From an uncultured Bacillota bacterium (lineage in GTDB: Bacteria; Bacillota; Clostridia; Oscillospirales; Oscillospiraceae): a stretch of DNA of 34,498 bases. The stretch is taken from contig CANDCW010000021.1 of assembly GCA_947383275.1 (NCBI GenBank), positions 1 to 34,498 of the forward strand, read 5' to 3'. Both the position numbers and the translations under genes were made by a program. The notes beneath the pieces were generated by a model, which was not told the DNA's origin, made no database searches, and saw only the letters and a list, made by a program, of their open reading frames with translations. Shown piece by piece: positions 1 to 8,958 of this stretch (the first letter of the stretch is position 1; each line of letters opens with the position of its first letter).

Positions 1-670
1 TGGTGCCCAGCATGGGGTCCACCCGGTTGTAGTCGGCGGTGCCGTAGCGGTGGTTTTCCGCCGCCTCGAAAATGGGGTTGAAGTAAAGGGTTTCCACTCC
101 CAGGCTTTTCAGGTAGTCCAGCTTGTCGATGATGCCCTGGAAATCCCCGCCAAAAAAATCCCGGTTGCGGATCTCGCCCCGGTCGTCGGGGCGGTATTCG
201 GGGAAATCCTCCCAGTTTTCGTGGACGGTCCGGCTGCCAACCAGCCCCTCCGGGCTGGGAACCCGGCTGCGGCGGAAACGGTCGGGAAAAACCTGATAGG
301 TGACCCCCTGGCCGAACCAGTCGGGGACGGTTTCCTCCCCATCGTAAACAGTGAGCTGGTAAGGCCCCATCTCCTGCTTGGCGCCGTTGAGCTTGTCCAG
401 CCGGAAGGAGTACCACACCAGGCCCACGTAGCCGGAGGTATCCAGCTCTACGGAGAACAGATCCTGGCCCAGGTCGTGCCCCTGCCAGGGCATTTTTACA
501 ATGATGGTCTCATCGTGGCGGCTCTCAAACCGGGCGGTCATGGTGGCGCGGGAGTAGCTCTCGGCCCGGGGCGGGCGGAGGGTAAATTGTACCTGCGTTC
601 CCGAGGCCACCGCGCCGTAAGGGGTCTTATAGCGGCTGTCCCGGGAGTCGTAGGTGGGAAAATATGGCAT
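1..670 (-). CDS. GH13 alpha-amylase-family glycosidase, N-terminal part (partial)
   Basis: This is the first 223 residues of a glycoside hydrolase family 13 enzyme whose 3' end lies outside the window. The start ATG is at 670, with a GGAG ribosome binding site about 8 bases upstream. The first ~115 residues look like a beta-rich N-terminal domain. The (beta/alpha)8 barrel then begins with the typical GVTYQVFPDRF segment, followed by RDFFGGDFQGIIDKLDYL and NPIFEAAENHRYGTADY, which correspond to the first conserved barrel strands of bacterial amylases and neopullulanases. The catalytic Asp and Glu would lie downstream and cannot be checked. No signal peptide is visible, so a cytoplasmic maltodextrin- or pullulan-type hydrolase is likely. 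It starts 28 bases after the uridine-kinase-like gene on the same strand and may be the last gene of that operon. The family is secure; the exact substrate is not. Confidence 0.88.
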   Translation of the reverse strand, partial: MPYFPTYDSRDSRYKTPYGAVASGTQVQFTLRPPRAESYSRATMTARFESRHDETIIVKMPWQGHDLGQDLFSVELDTSGYVGLVWYSFRLDKLNGAKQEMGPYQLTVYDGEETVPDWFGQGVTYQVFPDRFRRSRVPSPEGLVGSRTVHENWEDFPEYRPDDRGEIRNRDFFGGDFQGIIDKLDYLKSLGVETLYFNPIFEAAENHRYGTADYNRVDPMLGT

Positions 671-698
671 TGATATCACTCCGAGTATAGGATCAAAG

Positions 699-1637
699 TT
701 AGTGGTACTTATAGCTTCCGCCGCCAATAAACTCCCGGAGGAGGGAGTCCCTGGCCACCAGAACGGGGTCGATGGGTTCAAAGTGCTCGAAGGCGGACAC
801 CAGCTCCAGCATTTCGTCGCGGCGCTCGTTGTCTTCCGGGACGCTCTGAAGGATGGGCAGGGCGTAGTGCTTCATAACGGACGCCTCGTAGGGCAGGGAG
901 GAGTCAAACACAATGTCGGCCTTGCCCTTGAAGGGGGAGATGTACAGTTTTTCACCCCGGCGGACATTGGCCCACATCTCCAGGGTCCGGGCCACCTCGG
1001 TGCCCCGAAAGCTGTAGTCCCGGACGGCCCGGCGGGTCAGCCGCATCCAGGTGGCCTTGAATCGGAGGACGGCACCCTCGTTCACGTTGGAGCGGGCCGA
1101 GATATACAGCTTTGCGGCCTCGGGATGCCGGCCGGTGATGTCGTCGTTCAGGGCGTGGATGCCCTCAAAGATGGCAATTTCGTTCTTTTCCAGTTTAAGG
1201 GGGGTGCCCAGGCTGTCATTGCGCATCTTCCGGGCGAACTCATATCGGGGAACGGTAATCTCCTCCCCCTGGGACAAGGCGGTAAAATGCCGGTCCAGCA
1301 GCTCCATGTCCAGAAACAGGGGCGACTCATAGTCGATGATTCCCTCGGGGGTGCGGGGTGCGGTTTTGGGATCCAGGGTGACAAAGTAGTTGTCCATGGC
1401 CACGGCGTGGGAGTTGACCCCACGGCGGCGCAGCTCCTCGGCAATTTTCATGGCCGTGGTGGTTTTGCCCGAGCCGGACGGGCCGGACAGCAGCACGATG
1501 GGGCTGCGCTCCAAGTTGGACAGGATCCGGTCCGCCGCCAGCGACACCCGCTGGGTGTAGTTTTCATCACATTCGGCCAAAAACTCCTCCACGCCGCTCC
1601 GGATGCGTCTGTTGATCTCCTGCAGTTGGTAGGCCAT
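699..1637 (-). CDS. Uridine kinase / phosphoribulokinase-family nucleoside kinase
   Basis: A 312-residue P-loop kinase of the uridine kinase/phosphoribulokinase family, expected to phosphorylate a nucleoside (classically uridine or cytidine) at the 5' position in the cytoplasm. After a ~45-residue N-terminal extension comes the Walker A motif GPSGSGKTTTAMKIAEEL. MDNYF and ESPLFLDMELL match the substrate-binding and lid-approach segments, and FEGIHALND matches the Walker B-like strand. The protein is longer than classical Udk (~210 residues) because of the N-terminal extension and a C-terminal tail of ~80 residues. This resembles the C-terminal half of clostridial TGS-domain nucleoside kinases, but no TGS domain is present. 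The ATG has a GAAAGGAG ribosome binding site and lies 16 bases downstream of hemZ, so it is probably co-transcribed with it. The family is clear, but the substrate is inferred. Confidence 0.85.
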   Translation of the reverse strand: MAYQLQEINRRIRSGVEEFLAECDENYTQRVSLAADRILSNLERSPIVLLSGPSGSGKTTTAMKIAEELRRRGVNSHAVAMDNYFVTLDPKTAPRTPEGIIDYESPLFLDMELLDRHFTALSQGEEITVPRYEFARKMRNDSLGTPLKLEKNEIAIFEGIHALNDDITGRHPEAAKLYISARSNVNEGAVLRFKATWMRLTRRAVRDYSFRGTEVARTLEMWANVRRGEKLYISPFKGKADIVFDSSLPYEASVMKHYALPILQSVPEDNERRDEMLELVSAFEHFEPIDPVLVARDSLLREFIGGGSYKYH

Positions 1638-1653
1638 GGATATGTCTCCTTTC

Positions 1654-3156
1654 TTACCGCATATGAAAAGTCCTGATTTCCGCCTTCTGCCCCAGCACCT
1701 GATCCAGTCCGGACAGATAGTCGTGGGGATACTTGGGATTGGCGAGGCGGAGGATTTTCCCGTCCTGAATGAGCTTGGTAACGCCCCCCGCCCCCAGGGA
1801 GACGACGGTGTGCAGCTCCTCCATCATGACGATGTTGTAGAGGTTTTCCGTTCCCGGCTTGGCCCAGCCCACGTTTTCCAGAGAGCCGGACATGTATTTC
1901 TGACGGTATAAATAGTATGGATGATAACCGCTTGTTGTTAAAATTTCCCGGGAGAAGTCCAGCATCCGGGCCACCTCCTCCCCGCTGGGGAGGGCTCCCC
2001 CCCGCTCCATCAGGGCGGAGCCCTTCTTCAGGGCCAGGGTGTGGACGGTAATGTTTTCCGGCCCCATGGCCAGCACCCCCTCCAGGGAACGGCGGAAGCC
2101 GGCAAAGGAGTCCCGGGGCAGGCCGGCAATCAGGTCCATGTTAATGCAGCTGAAGCCCCCGGCTCGGGCCAGTTCATAGGCTGCCCGAATGTCCCCGGGG
2201 GTATGCCGCCGGCCGATCGCCTCCAGCACAGGGCCCTCCAGGGTCTGGGGGTTGATGGAGATGCGGCTGGTATGGTGCCGGGCCAGAGCAAGCAGCTTTT
2301 CTTGGGTGATGGTGTCGGGCCGTCCCGCCTCCACGGTATACTCGGTGCAGCCGTCCAGGGGGAGGGACTTTTTGCATTGGGAGAGCAGCCGGTCCAGCTG
2401 GTCCGCGCTCAGGGTGGTAGGCGTGCCGCCCCCCATGTAGAAGGAGCGGACGGCCAGCCCCGCCTCCCGCAGCACCAGGCCTGTCTCCTCGATCTCTCGA
2501 AGGAGGGCGTCCACATAGGGGTCCACCAGCTTGAGGGTACGGCCCACATCGGCGGAGACAAAGGAGCAGTAGGCGCACCGGGTGGGACAGAAGGGGATCC
2601 CGATGTAAAGGGAAACCTCCTGCGCCTTCAGGGATTGCAGGGCCTCCACGCTGGCCTTGGCGCAGTCCACCGCCAGCGCGGCCCGGACGGGGGAGACGTG
2701 GTACTCCCTTTGCAGCTCCTGCGCGGCCTGGGCGGGGGTAGCTCCGGCCAGCAGGCTGCGGGTGGGCAGCTTCACCGGGCGCACCCCGGTCAAGGCGCCC
2801 CAAGGGGGTTCATAGCCCAAAAGCGCGGTGCCTGCCTGGTAAAAGGCCAGCTTCAGCGCGTGCTGGACGGTGTGGTAGACTTCTTCCGGGGGCCGGTCCA
2901 GGTCCCGGGAGGGAAAGCGGGCCGTGCCGCTGCGGCATCCCTGGGGGCGGCGGACCTGGGCGCTGACTTCAGCCAGCTCCCCGCCCCGGTGAAGGGCGAA
3001 CACCGCACCGTTGTCTTCTCCGGACATATTATGGGGAATGCCTTCCGGATATTCCGGCCGCTCCCCGGGAAAAAGCGTGAGCATCATCTGCTCCGCCGCG
3101 TAGTGATACCGCTCCGGAGACCAGGGGAAATCACCGGCCTGAAAATAGAGCCTCAT
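1654..3156 (-). CDS. hemZ: HemZ-type coproporphyrinogen III dehydrogenase-like radical SAM protein
   Basis: A 500-residue radical SAM enzyme of the HemN/HemZ group, the oxygen-independent coproporphyrinogen oxidase-like proteins linked to anaerobic heme biosynthesis. The iron-sulfur/SAM motif is Cys190-x3-Cys194-x2-Cys197 (CPTRCAYCSF). The glycine-rich SAM contact YMGGGTPTTLS follows, then VEAGRPDTIT and ISINPQTLEGPVLEAIGRRH, all typical of this family. The ~180 residues before the cluster motif and the total length fit the HemZ subgroup better than HemN (~460). The start overlaps the stop of the MBL-hydrolase gene in an ATGA arrangement at 3153-3156, so translation is probably coupled. Many anaerobes carry hemZ without a full heme pathway, so its real substrate here could be another tetrapyrrole, or it may act as a heme chaperone. 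Confidence 0.9.
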   Translation of the reverse strand: MRLYFQAGDFPWSPERYHYAAEQMMLTLFPGERPEYPEGIPHNMSGEDNGAVFALHRGGELAEVSAQVRRPQGCRSGTARFPSRDLDRPPEEVYHTVQHALKLAFYQAGTALLGYEPPWGALTGVRPVKLPTRSLLAGATPAQAAQELQREYHVSPVRAALAVDCAKASVEALQSLKAQEVSLYIGIPFCPTRCAYCSFVSADVGRTLKLVDPYVDALLREIEETGLVLREAGLAVRSFYMGGGTPTTLSADQLDRLLSQCKKSLPLDGCTEYTVEAGRPDTITQEKLLALARHHTSRISINPQTLEGPVLEAIGRRHTPGDIRAAYELARAGGFSCINMDLIAGLPRDSFAGFRRSLEGVLAMGPENITVHTLALKKGSALMERGGALPSGEEVARMLDFSREILTTSGYHPYYLYRQKYMSGSLENVGWAKPGTENLYNIVMMEELHTVVSLGAGGVTKLIQDGKILRLANPKYPHDYLSGLDQVLGQKAEIRTFHMR

Positions 3157-3776
3157 GCCGGGTTTTTGGCCATCCCCTCTTTGAGGTAGGGGTTGTACTT
3201 CCGTTCCTGCTCCAGGTTGGAGGTGCCATCGTGGCCGGGCAGGACATAATAGTTGCCCTCCAGGCGACCCAGCCGGGCCAGGGAGCGCAGGATCTCCTCA
3301 TAGCTGCCGCCGGGCAGATCGGTACGGCCGCAGTTCCCGGCGAACAGGGTATCCCCTGTGAAAAGCGCGTCCTTTACCTTCAGTGTGACGGAGCCCTGGG
3401 AGTGGCCTGGGGTATGGAGCACCTCAATGGTGAGGGAGCCCAGGGGCAGGGTGTCGCCCTCGTCGTAGAACAGCAGGTCCTCCACCTGGCCGGCTAGAGG
3501 GAAGATGTGGCTGCCCGTCCCGTTGGCGTCCGCCTTGTGGATATAAATTTTTGCCTCCGGCAAAACCTCGTGGAGGTCGGGCACTGCCGTGGTGTGGTCG
3601 TAGTGGCCATGGGTCAGGAGAATATATTCCACCTGACTGTCCATCTCATTCAGGGCGAACAGGATCTGCTCCGCCTCGTCGCCGGGGTCAATAATGGCGG
3701 ACTTGCGGGTGGTTTCATCCTCCAAAATGTAGCAGTTTGTGCCGATGGGGCCTACCTGCATCATTTTGACTTTCAT
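3153..3776 (-). CDS. Metallo-beta-lactamase-fold hydrolase (glyoxalase II-like)
   Basis: A ~207-residue stand-alone metallo-beta-lactamase-fold hydrolase of the glyoxalase II/YqgX type, probably cytoplasmic. The metal-binding motif is HGHYDHT. Later ligands are seen in HTPGHSQGS (His), FTGDTLFAGNCGRTD (Asp) and LPGHDG (His). The sequence therefore has a complete dinuclear metal site and should be active, with thioesters such as S-lactoylglutathione analogues as the family's usual substrates. I start it at the ATG at 3776 because the AGGAGG ribosome binding site ends only one or two bases before the ATG at 3782 but sits about 7 bases before the one at 3776. It lies between dtd and hemZ and shares an ATGA overlap with hemZ. 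Conserved clostridial operons keep this neighbour, but its role there is unproven. Confidence 0.9.
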   Translation of the reverse strand: MKVKMMQVGPIGTNCYILEDETTRKSAIIDPGDEAEQILFALNEMDSQVEYILLTHGHYDHTTAVPDLHEVLPEAKIYIHKADANGTGSHIFPLAGQVEDLLFYDEGDTLPLGSLTIEVLHTPGHSQGSVTLKVKDALFTGDTLFAGNCGRTDLPGGSYEEILRSLARLGRLEGNYYVLPGHDGTSNLEQERKYNPYLKEGMAKNPA

Positions 3777-3788
3777 AGACATTCCCTC

Positions 3789-4232
3789 CTACGGTTTCTC
3801 AGTGTCAAATAGAATGGTGACCGGCCCGTCGTTGACCGAGGCCACCTGCATGTCCGCCCCGAACTGGCCATGCTCCACGGCGAAGCCCCGCTGGCGGCAC
3901 CGCTCCATGAACCGCTCATATAGGGGGACAGCCAGGTCGGGCTTGGCGGCATGGGAAAAGCCGGGGCGGCGGGAGGAGGTGTCGGCATATAGGGTAAACT
4001 GGGACACCACCAGCAGGGAGCCGCCCACCTGCTCCAGGTTCCGGTTCATTTTTCCGTTTTCGTCCTCAAATATCCGCAGATTGCAGATTTTTTCCGCCAG
4101 TTTGTCGCAGGCGGACTCATTGTCCTGGGGGCCCACCCCCAGCAGGACCAAAAAGCCCTTCTCAATGGCCCCCTCCACCTTCCCGCCGATGGTGACGGAG
4201 GCGGAGGCGACCCGGGTGACGACTGCTCTCAT
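3789..4232 (-). CDS. dtd: D-aminoacyl-tRNA deacylase
   Basis: A 147-residue D-aminoacyl-tRNA deacylase, which hydrolyses D-amino acids (and glycine mischarged on tRNA-Ala) from tRNA and so proofreads chirality. The N-terminus MRAVVTRV is the family start. The central SQFTLYAD and C-terminal NDGPVT segments correspond to the two conserved active-site motifs (SQFTLxA and NxGPVT, the cross-subunit Gly-cisPro-type loop). Length matches the family (145-150). A longer reading frame extends upstream to 4265, but the family N-terminus and the position just after relA support the ATG at 4232. The gene sits 7 bases after relA and 12 bases before the MBL gene, a standard Firmicute arrangement. Confidence 0.95.
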   Translation of the reverse strand: MRAVVTRVASASVTIGGKVEGAIEKGFLVLLGVGPQDNESACDKLAEKICNLRIFEDENGKMNRNLEQVGGSLLVVSQFTLYADTSSRRPGFSHAAKPDLAVPLYERFMERCRQRGFAVEHGQFGADMQVASVNDGPVTILFDTEKP

Positions 4233-4239
4233 AGGCTGC

Positions 4240-6477
4240 TCACTTTCCGGACGCCCGTGCCACATGGTACACGCCCTGGATGTTGTTCAGTTTATTGATG
4301 ACGCCCTCCAGCTCGCCCCTGTCCTTTACCTCCACCACCATGGAGATGGTGGCGTGGCCGTCGGGCATGGAGCGGGCGGACAGGGCGGATACCTTTACCT
4401 GCGCGGTGGACAGGGCCATGGCCACGTCCAGGGTCAGGTTGTCCCGATCCTTGGCGGCCAACTCCAAGGAGGTCTTGTAGTTGGGCAGCTTGCTTTCCAC
4501 CCAGGAGACCTTGATCCAGCGGGCCTCCTCCTCGGGCTTGCGCCGGTCGGGGGCGGCGTTGGGGCAGTCGCAGCGGTGGACGGATACGCCGTAGCCCCGG
4601 GTGATAAAGCCAATCACCGGATCGCCGGGGACGGGGGTGCAGCACTTGGCAAACTTGACCAGGCAGTTGCCCAGCCCCTCTACAATAATGCCGCTGTCCG
4701 ACTGACGGGGCCTGACGGGGCCGTGCGTCTCGGAGGGGGCGGCGTTGCCAGGCATAATGACGCTTTCAGCGGTGGTGCGTGCGGCTGCCGCGGCCTTTTC
4801 CGCCTGGAGGCGGCCCAGCCGCTGCAGCTCCTCCCGGATGCGGGCCACCGATTTGGAGGCGGTAGTTCCCCCGTAGCCGATGGCGGCGTACAGCTCGTCC
4901 AGGGTGCCGCAGCGCAGTTTATGGAGGATGTGGGGGAGGACCTCGTCGGCGGTAATGGAGGCCAGGGGCATTTTGGCGTGCTTCAGCTCCGCCTCAAAGG
5001 CCGCCCGACCGGTGGCGATATTCTCCTCCCGTCGTTCCTTCTTAAACCACTGGCGGATCTTGTTCCGGGCCTCGTTGGACTTGCACAGCTTAAGCCAGTC
5101 CCGGCTGGGGCCTTTGGCGTTTTTGGAGGTGAGCACCTCTACAATGTCTCCATTGGACAGGGTGTAGTCGTAAGGGACCATTCGCCCGTTGACCCGGGCG
5201 CCCACCATGGTATTGCCCACGGCGGAGTGGATGTTGTAGGCAAAGTCGATGGGCGTGGCCCCGCTGGGCAGGCTCTTCACGTCTCCGTTGGGGGTAAAGA
5301 CAAAGACCTCGTCGGCAAAGAGGTCCACCTTCAGGGTGGAGACAAACTCCTCGGCGTCAGTGTCCTGCTGGCCCTCCAGCAGCTTGCGGACCCACTCGAA
5401 CTCGTGCTCGGTGCCCAGGTTGCGGTTGGCCAGGCCCTGCTTGTACTTCCAGTGGGCGGCAACGCCGTACTCCGCAGTCTGGTGCATCTCCCAGGTGCGG
5501 ATTTGGACCTCGAAGGGGATGCCCTCCCGGCCGATGACGGTGGTATGGAGGGACTGGTACATGTTTGGCTTGGGGGTGCCGATGTAGTCCTTGAACCGGC
5601 CCAGCACCGGCTTGAACATGTCGTGGATGCAGCCCAGCACGTTATAGCACTCCGGGATGTCGCTGACAATCACCCGGAAAGCGTACAAGTCAAAAATTTC
5701 GTCCAGCGTCTTGTTCTGGGTAAACATTTTCCGGTAGATGGAGTAGATGTGCTTTACCCGGCCGTAGATGGTGCAGTGCAGGCCCTCCTGGCCCAGCCGC
5801 TCCTCAATGCGCTGCTGGATGCCGGCCAGAAATTCCTCATGGGTGGAAGAGCGTTCGATCAGCTCCTCCTCAATCTCCTTGTAGCCAATGGGGTCCAGAT
5901 AGCGCAGGGACAGGTCCTCCAGCTCCCACTTCAGCTTCTGCATACCCAGCCGGTGGGCGATGGGAGCGTAGATCTCCATGGTTTCCAGGCTCTTTTCCCG
6001 CTGCTTCCGGGGGGATTGGTACTCCATGGTGCGCATGTTGTGCAGCCGGTCGCAGACCTTGATGAGAATGACCCGGATGTCCCGGCTCATGGCCATGAGC
6101 ATTTTCCGCAGATTCTCCATCTGCTCCTCTTCCTTGGTGACAAACTGCATCTTGGTCAGCTTGGTGACCCCCTCCACCAGATCGGCCACGGTAGGATTGA
6201 ACTTCTTGGCGATCTCCTCGTGGGTGGAGGCGGTGTCTTCAATGCAGTCATGGAGCAGGGCGGCCACCACCGAGTCCAGATCCAGCTCCAGGTCGGCTAC
6301 GATTTCCGCCACGGCGATGGGATGGATGATATAGGGCTCGCCGCTCTTGCGCAGCTGTCCGTGGTGGGCGGTGTCGGCGTAGGTAAAGGCGTCGTACAGC
6401 CGTTTGGTGTCCAGATTGGGCATGTAGCCTTGTACCTTCTTTTCCAGCGCATGATAGCGCTCCAAAATGGGGTCCAT
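4240..6477 (-). CDS. relA: Bifunctional (p)ppGpp synthetase/hydrolase (Rel)
   Basis: A 745-residue long RelA/SpoT homologue that makes and degrades the stringent-response alarmone (p)ppGpp. The N-terminal hydrolase domain carries HPIAVAEI and the intact His76-Asp77 pair in LLHDCIEDT, so hydrolysis should be functional. The synthetase domain has the RFKDYI loop followed by KPNMYQSLHTT, and RTWEMHQTAEYGVAAHWKYK. The RxKD version of the loop is the one found in bifunctional Rel enzymes. After these come a TGS domain (VFVFTPNGDVKSLPSGATPIDFAY), a helical/zinc-finger region with two adjacent cysteines (KFAKCCTPVPGD) and a C-terminal ACT domain of about 75 residues. The ATG follows a GAGGTGA site 14 bases downstream of recJ. 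Many relatives carry apt between recJ and relA; it is absent here. Confidence 0.96.
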   Translation of the reverse strand: MDPILERYHALEKKVQGYMPNLDTKRLYDAFTYADTAHHGQLRKSGEPYIIHPIAVAEIVADLELDLDSVVAALLHDCIEDTASTHEEIAKKFNPTVADLVEGVTKLTKMQFVTKEEEQMENLRKMLMAMSRDIRVILIKVCDRLHNMRTMEYQSPRKQREKSLETMEIYAPIAHRLGMQKLKWELEDLSLRYLDPIGYKEIEEELIERSSTHEEFLAGIQQRIEERLGQEGLHCTIYGRVKHIYSIYRKMFTQNKTLDEIFDLYAFRVIVSDIPECYNVLGCIHDMFKPVLGRFKDYIGTPKPNMYQSLHTTVIGREGIPFEVQIRTWEMHQTAEYGVAAHWKYKQGLANRNLGTEHEFEWVRKLLEGQQDTDAEEFVSTLKVDLFADEVFVFTPNGDVKSLPSGATPIDFAYNIHSAVGNTMVGARVNGRMVPYDYTLSNGDIVEVLTSKNAKGPSRDWLKLCKSNEARNKIRQWFKKERREENIATGRAAFEAELKHAKMPLASITADEVLPHILHKLRCGTLDELYAAIGYGGTTASKSVARIREELQRLGRLQAEKAAAAARTTAESVIMPGNAAPSETHGPVRPRQSDSGIIVEGLGNCLVKFAKCCTPVPGDPVIGFITRGYGVSVHRCDCPNAAPDRRKPEEEARWIKVSWVESKLPNYKTSLELAAKDRDNLTLDVAMALSTAQVKVSALSARSMPDGHATISMVVEVKDRGELEGVINKLNNIQGVYHVARASGK

Positions 6478-6491
6478 ATCGTCACCTCGGT

Positions 6492-8555
6492 TTAACTATC
6501 CAAAATCGCTCTCAGCTTCCGAATAATATCGGAGGCCTCCAAATCCACTTTATGCTCCACCTGCCGCAGGGTGATCTGAATGCGGTCGGTGCGGCGGTTC
6601 ACGTTGATAAGTCCCCGCTCCTCCAGCACCTCCAGGCAGAGCATGGTGCGGGCGGGCACCTCCCGCTGGCGGGTGGCCCGGGCTACGGAGCGGGCAATGC
6701 GGGCGGGAGTGTCCTCCACCACAGTGCAGCTGGTGGACTGCCGCTCCAGCCAGCGGTACAGCCCCACAAAGTCCCGGCGTTCGGGCAGGAGGAAGCGGGC
6801 CTCCTCGCAGGTGAGGGGGTCGCCCCGGCAGTACTTCTCATAGATGGCCTGCTCCAGCTGGGCCCTGGAAGGGGCCGGGCGCAGGTCCACTACTTGGAGC
6901 TGGACGGAGCGCACCCCCCTGAAATCGTTGATCTGGGGATAGAAGACCACATCCGCCCGGCAGCCGGGGTACAGCCCCAGTTCGGCGCCCTGGCTGGAAA
7001 AGTAGATGGCGTCCAGAGGGATGCCCCGGGACTCCAGCTTCAGCTTCAGATGCCGGCCCCGGCCCACCTGGGACATAGAATGGACCTGAGCCCCCTGGAG
7101 GAGAAAGACCGGCCTGGGATTGCCCGTGCCGCAGGGCTCCAGCAGCTCCAGCGCCTCCACGGCCTCCACGGTCAGATGCTGGGGGGCAACAGCCATGTCT
7201 ACCTCCAGCACGGAAGGCAGGGCCTCGCCATGGCAGCTGTCGGCCACGGCTCGCCGCAGGGCCGCAGCCAAGGCAGGGATGTTCTCCTCCCTCACGGTGA
7301 AGCCAGCGGCCAGGGCGTGCCCGCCGAAGTTTTCCAGCAGCCCGGAACAGGAGGACAGCAGGGCGAAGAGGTTGATGTCCCCCCAGGAGCGGCAGGAGCC
7401 CTTGCCCGTGCCGCCGTCCAGGCAGATCATAAAACAGGGGCAGGCGTATTTTTCGGCCAGGCGGGAGGCCACAATGCCCACCACGCCCTGGTGCCACTGG
7501 TCCCCGGCCAGCACAATGGCCCCCTCTTGGGGCGCCTGCTCCAGGTGGCGGACGCACTGCTGGAAGATATCGCTTTCAATGGCCTGCCGTTCCCGGTTGA
7601 GCTCGCACAGCCGGGCGGCCAGCTCGTCGGCCCGGGCGGGATCCCGCGTAAGGAACAGTTCCACGGCCACCTCCGCCATTCCCATCCGCCCGGAGGCATT
7701 GATGCGGGGGGCCAGGGTATAGCCCACGGAGACGGAGGTTACCAGCTTGTCCTCCAGGCCGGCGCAGCGAATCAGGCTGGCAAAGCCCAACCGGCGGGGC
7801 GGGTCCAGCTGTTTTAACCCCAGGCTGACGATGGCCCGGTTGGCCCCGGTCATGGGCATGACGTCGGCCACCGTACCCACGGCGGCCAGGTCGCAGAATT
7901 CGTTGAAAACGGCCTGCCGCTCCCGGGGGCCGGCCACGGCCAGAGCCAGCATCAGGGCTACGCCCACTCCCGCCAGGCCCTTGAAGGGGTAGGGGCAGTC
8001 GGGACGGTGGGGGTCCACAACGGCGGCGGCGAGGGGCAGCTCCTCCTTGCAGGCGTGGTGGTCGGTGATGACCACGTCCATTCCCAGGCTGGCGGCAAGC
8101 GCAGCCTCCTCCACGGCGGTAATGCCGCAGTCCACCGTGATGATTAACCCCACCTTCTGCCCCGCCAGGGCCTGGACGGCCTCATGATTCAGTCCGTAGC
8201 CCTCCCCCAGGCGGCTGGGGATGTATGGGACAACTCGTCCGCCCCGGGCGGAGAGAAACTGGGTGAGCAGGCAGGTGGAGGTAATTCCGTCCACATCGTA
8301 GTCGCCGTAGACAGCGATGAGCTCCCCCCGCTCCAGGGCCAGGCGCACCCGTTGGGCAGCCGCGTCCATATCCTTCAGGAGAAAGGGGTCGGGGATGGGC
8401 TCCCGGCCGGGGGAGAGCAGGCGGACGGCGTCCTCTGGCCGGACGATTCCCCGGGCGGACAGCAGCCCCGCCAGCAGGGGGGACAGCCCCGCCCGCTCCA
8501 GGGCAAGCCGCCCCTCCGGGCAGGGAGCGGCCACCTGCCACTGCTTGTATTTCAC
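6492..8555 (-). CDS. recJ: Single-stranded-DNA-specific 5'-3' exonuclease RecJ
   Basis: A 687-residue RecJ, the 5'-to-3' single-strand exonuclease acting in RecF-pathway recombination, mismatch repair and base excision repair. The DHH phosphoesterase domain shows VYGDYDVDGITST (motif I), VDCGIT (motif II) and VITDHHACKE (motif III), with ASGRMG further on. The DHHA1 domain carries the GGHALAAGF motif. A nucleotide-binding OB-like domain follows, and the last ~120 residues form a wing-like extension found in Firmicute RecJ. The start is GTG at 8555, with the ribosome binding site GGGAGGTGA 7 bases upstream and no in-frame ATG nearby. It is the first gene of the operon, with its promoter about 80 bases upstream. 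Confidence 0.95.
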   Translation of the reverse strand: MKYKQWQVAAPCPEGRLALERAGLSPLLAGLLSARGIVRPEDAVRLLSPGREPIPDPFLLKDMDAAAQRVRLALERGELIAVYGDYDVDGITSTCLLTQFLSARGGRVVPYIPSRLGEGYGLNHEAVQALAGQKVGLIITVDCGITAVEEAALAASLGMDVVITDHHACKEELPLAAAVVDPHRPDCPYPFKGLAGVGVALMLALAVAGPRERQAVFNEFCDLAAVGTVADVMPMTGANRAIVSLGLKQLDPPRRLGFASLIRCAGLEDKLVTSVSVGYTLAPRINASGRMGMAEVAVELFLTRDPARADELAARLCELNRERQAIESDIFQQCVRHLEQAPQEGAIVLAGDQWHQGVVGIVASRLAEKYACPCFMICLDGGTGKGSCRSWGDINLFALLSSCSGLLENFGGHALAAGFTVREENIPALAAALRRAVADSCHGEALPSVLEVDMAVAPQHLTVEAVEALELLEPCGTGNPRPVFLLQGAQVHSMSQVGRGRHLKLKLESRGIPLDAIYFSSQGAELGLYPGCRADVVFYPQINDFRGVRSVQLQVVDLRPAPSRAQLEQAIYEKYCRGDPLTCEEARFLLPERRDFVGLYRWLERQSTSCTVVEDTPARIARSVARATRQREVPARTMLCLEVLEERGLINVNRRTDRIQITLRQVEHKVDLEASDIIRKLRAILDS

Positions 8556-8636
8556 CGGTGGTCACCTCCCGCCTGATCCGGCCGCGCTGCGCCAAATGCA
8601 AGAACGCAGAACATACTGCTACATGCTAACTTTTCT

Positions 8637-8665
8637 ATTATATCAGAGGATGGGGCGGCTTTCAA
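8637..8665 (-). promoter_or_regulatory. Sigma-A promoter of the recJ-relA operon
   Basis: Read on the minus strand there is a -35 box TTGAAA (8665-8660), a 17-base spacer and a perfect -10 box TATAAT (8642-8637). It lies about 80 bases before the recJ GTG and points at it, so it is the likely operon promoter. Predicted by eye only. Confidence 0.72.
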
Positions 8666-8958
8666 GACAAAATGCGCCCAAAATGGGGAAGAAAATGTCA
8701 AGGGTTAAATTCGGAAAAATCTAAAACACTTTTTTGTGCAATATTTACAAAAGCGATTCAACACTCCTGATCCCTGCCTCCTGACAAGCTCCAGCAGCAC
8801 CTGCCCAGCACACCCGTAATGGACGTGGCGCCGTTGCCGGCGAATTTGATGTTATGCCCATCCAGATCCAAAGTGCAGTTGCAAAACTGACACCATGGTA
8901 TGCCAGCCTTTCCAGGCCCTGGCGGAGGCATCGGTGCGCCTGATTCTCCAACTAATCC
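8666..8958. other. Unassigned intergenic stretch next to the GH32 remnant
   Basis: Between the recJ promoter and the first recognisable GH32 codons I see no convincing gene on either strand. Short open frames exist on the minus strand at 8745-9156, but they resemble no family I recognise and overlap the GH32 remnant. The part after ~8760 is GC-richer than the AT-rich promoter part, so it is probably also decayed coding sequence. Confidence 0.4.

Noticed and set aside
3739..6495. A 918-residue open frame on the plus strand
   Set aside because: It is the antisense shadow of relA and dtd. It has repetitive Gly/Val/Leu-rich composition and no motifs, while the minus strand carries complete conserved proteins.
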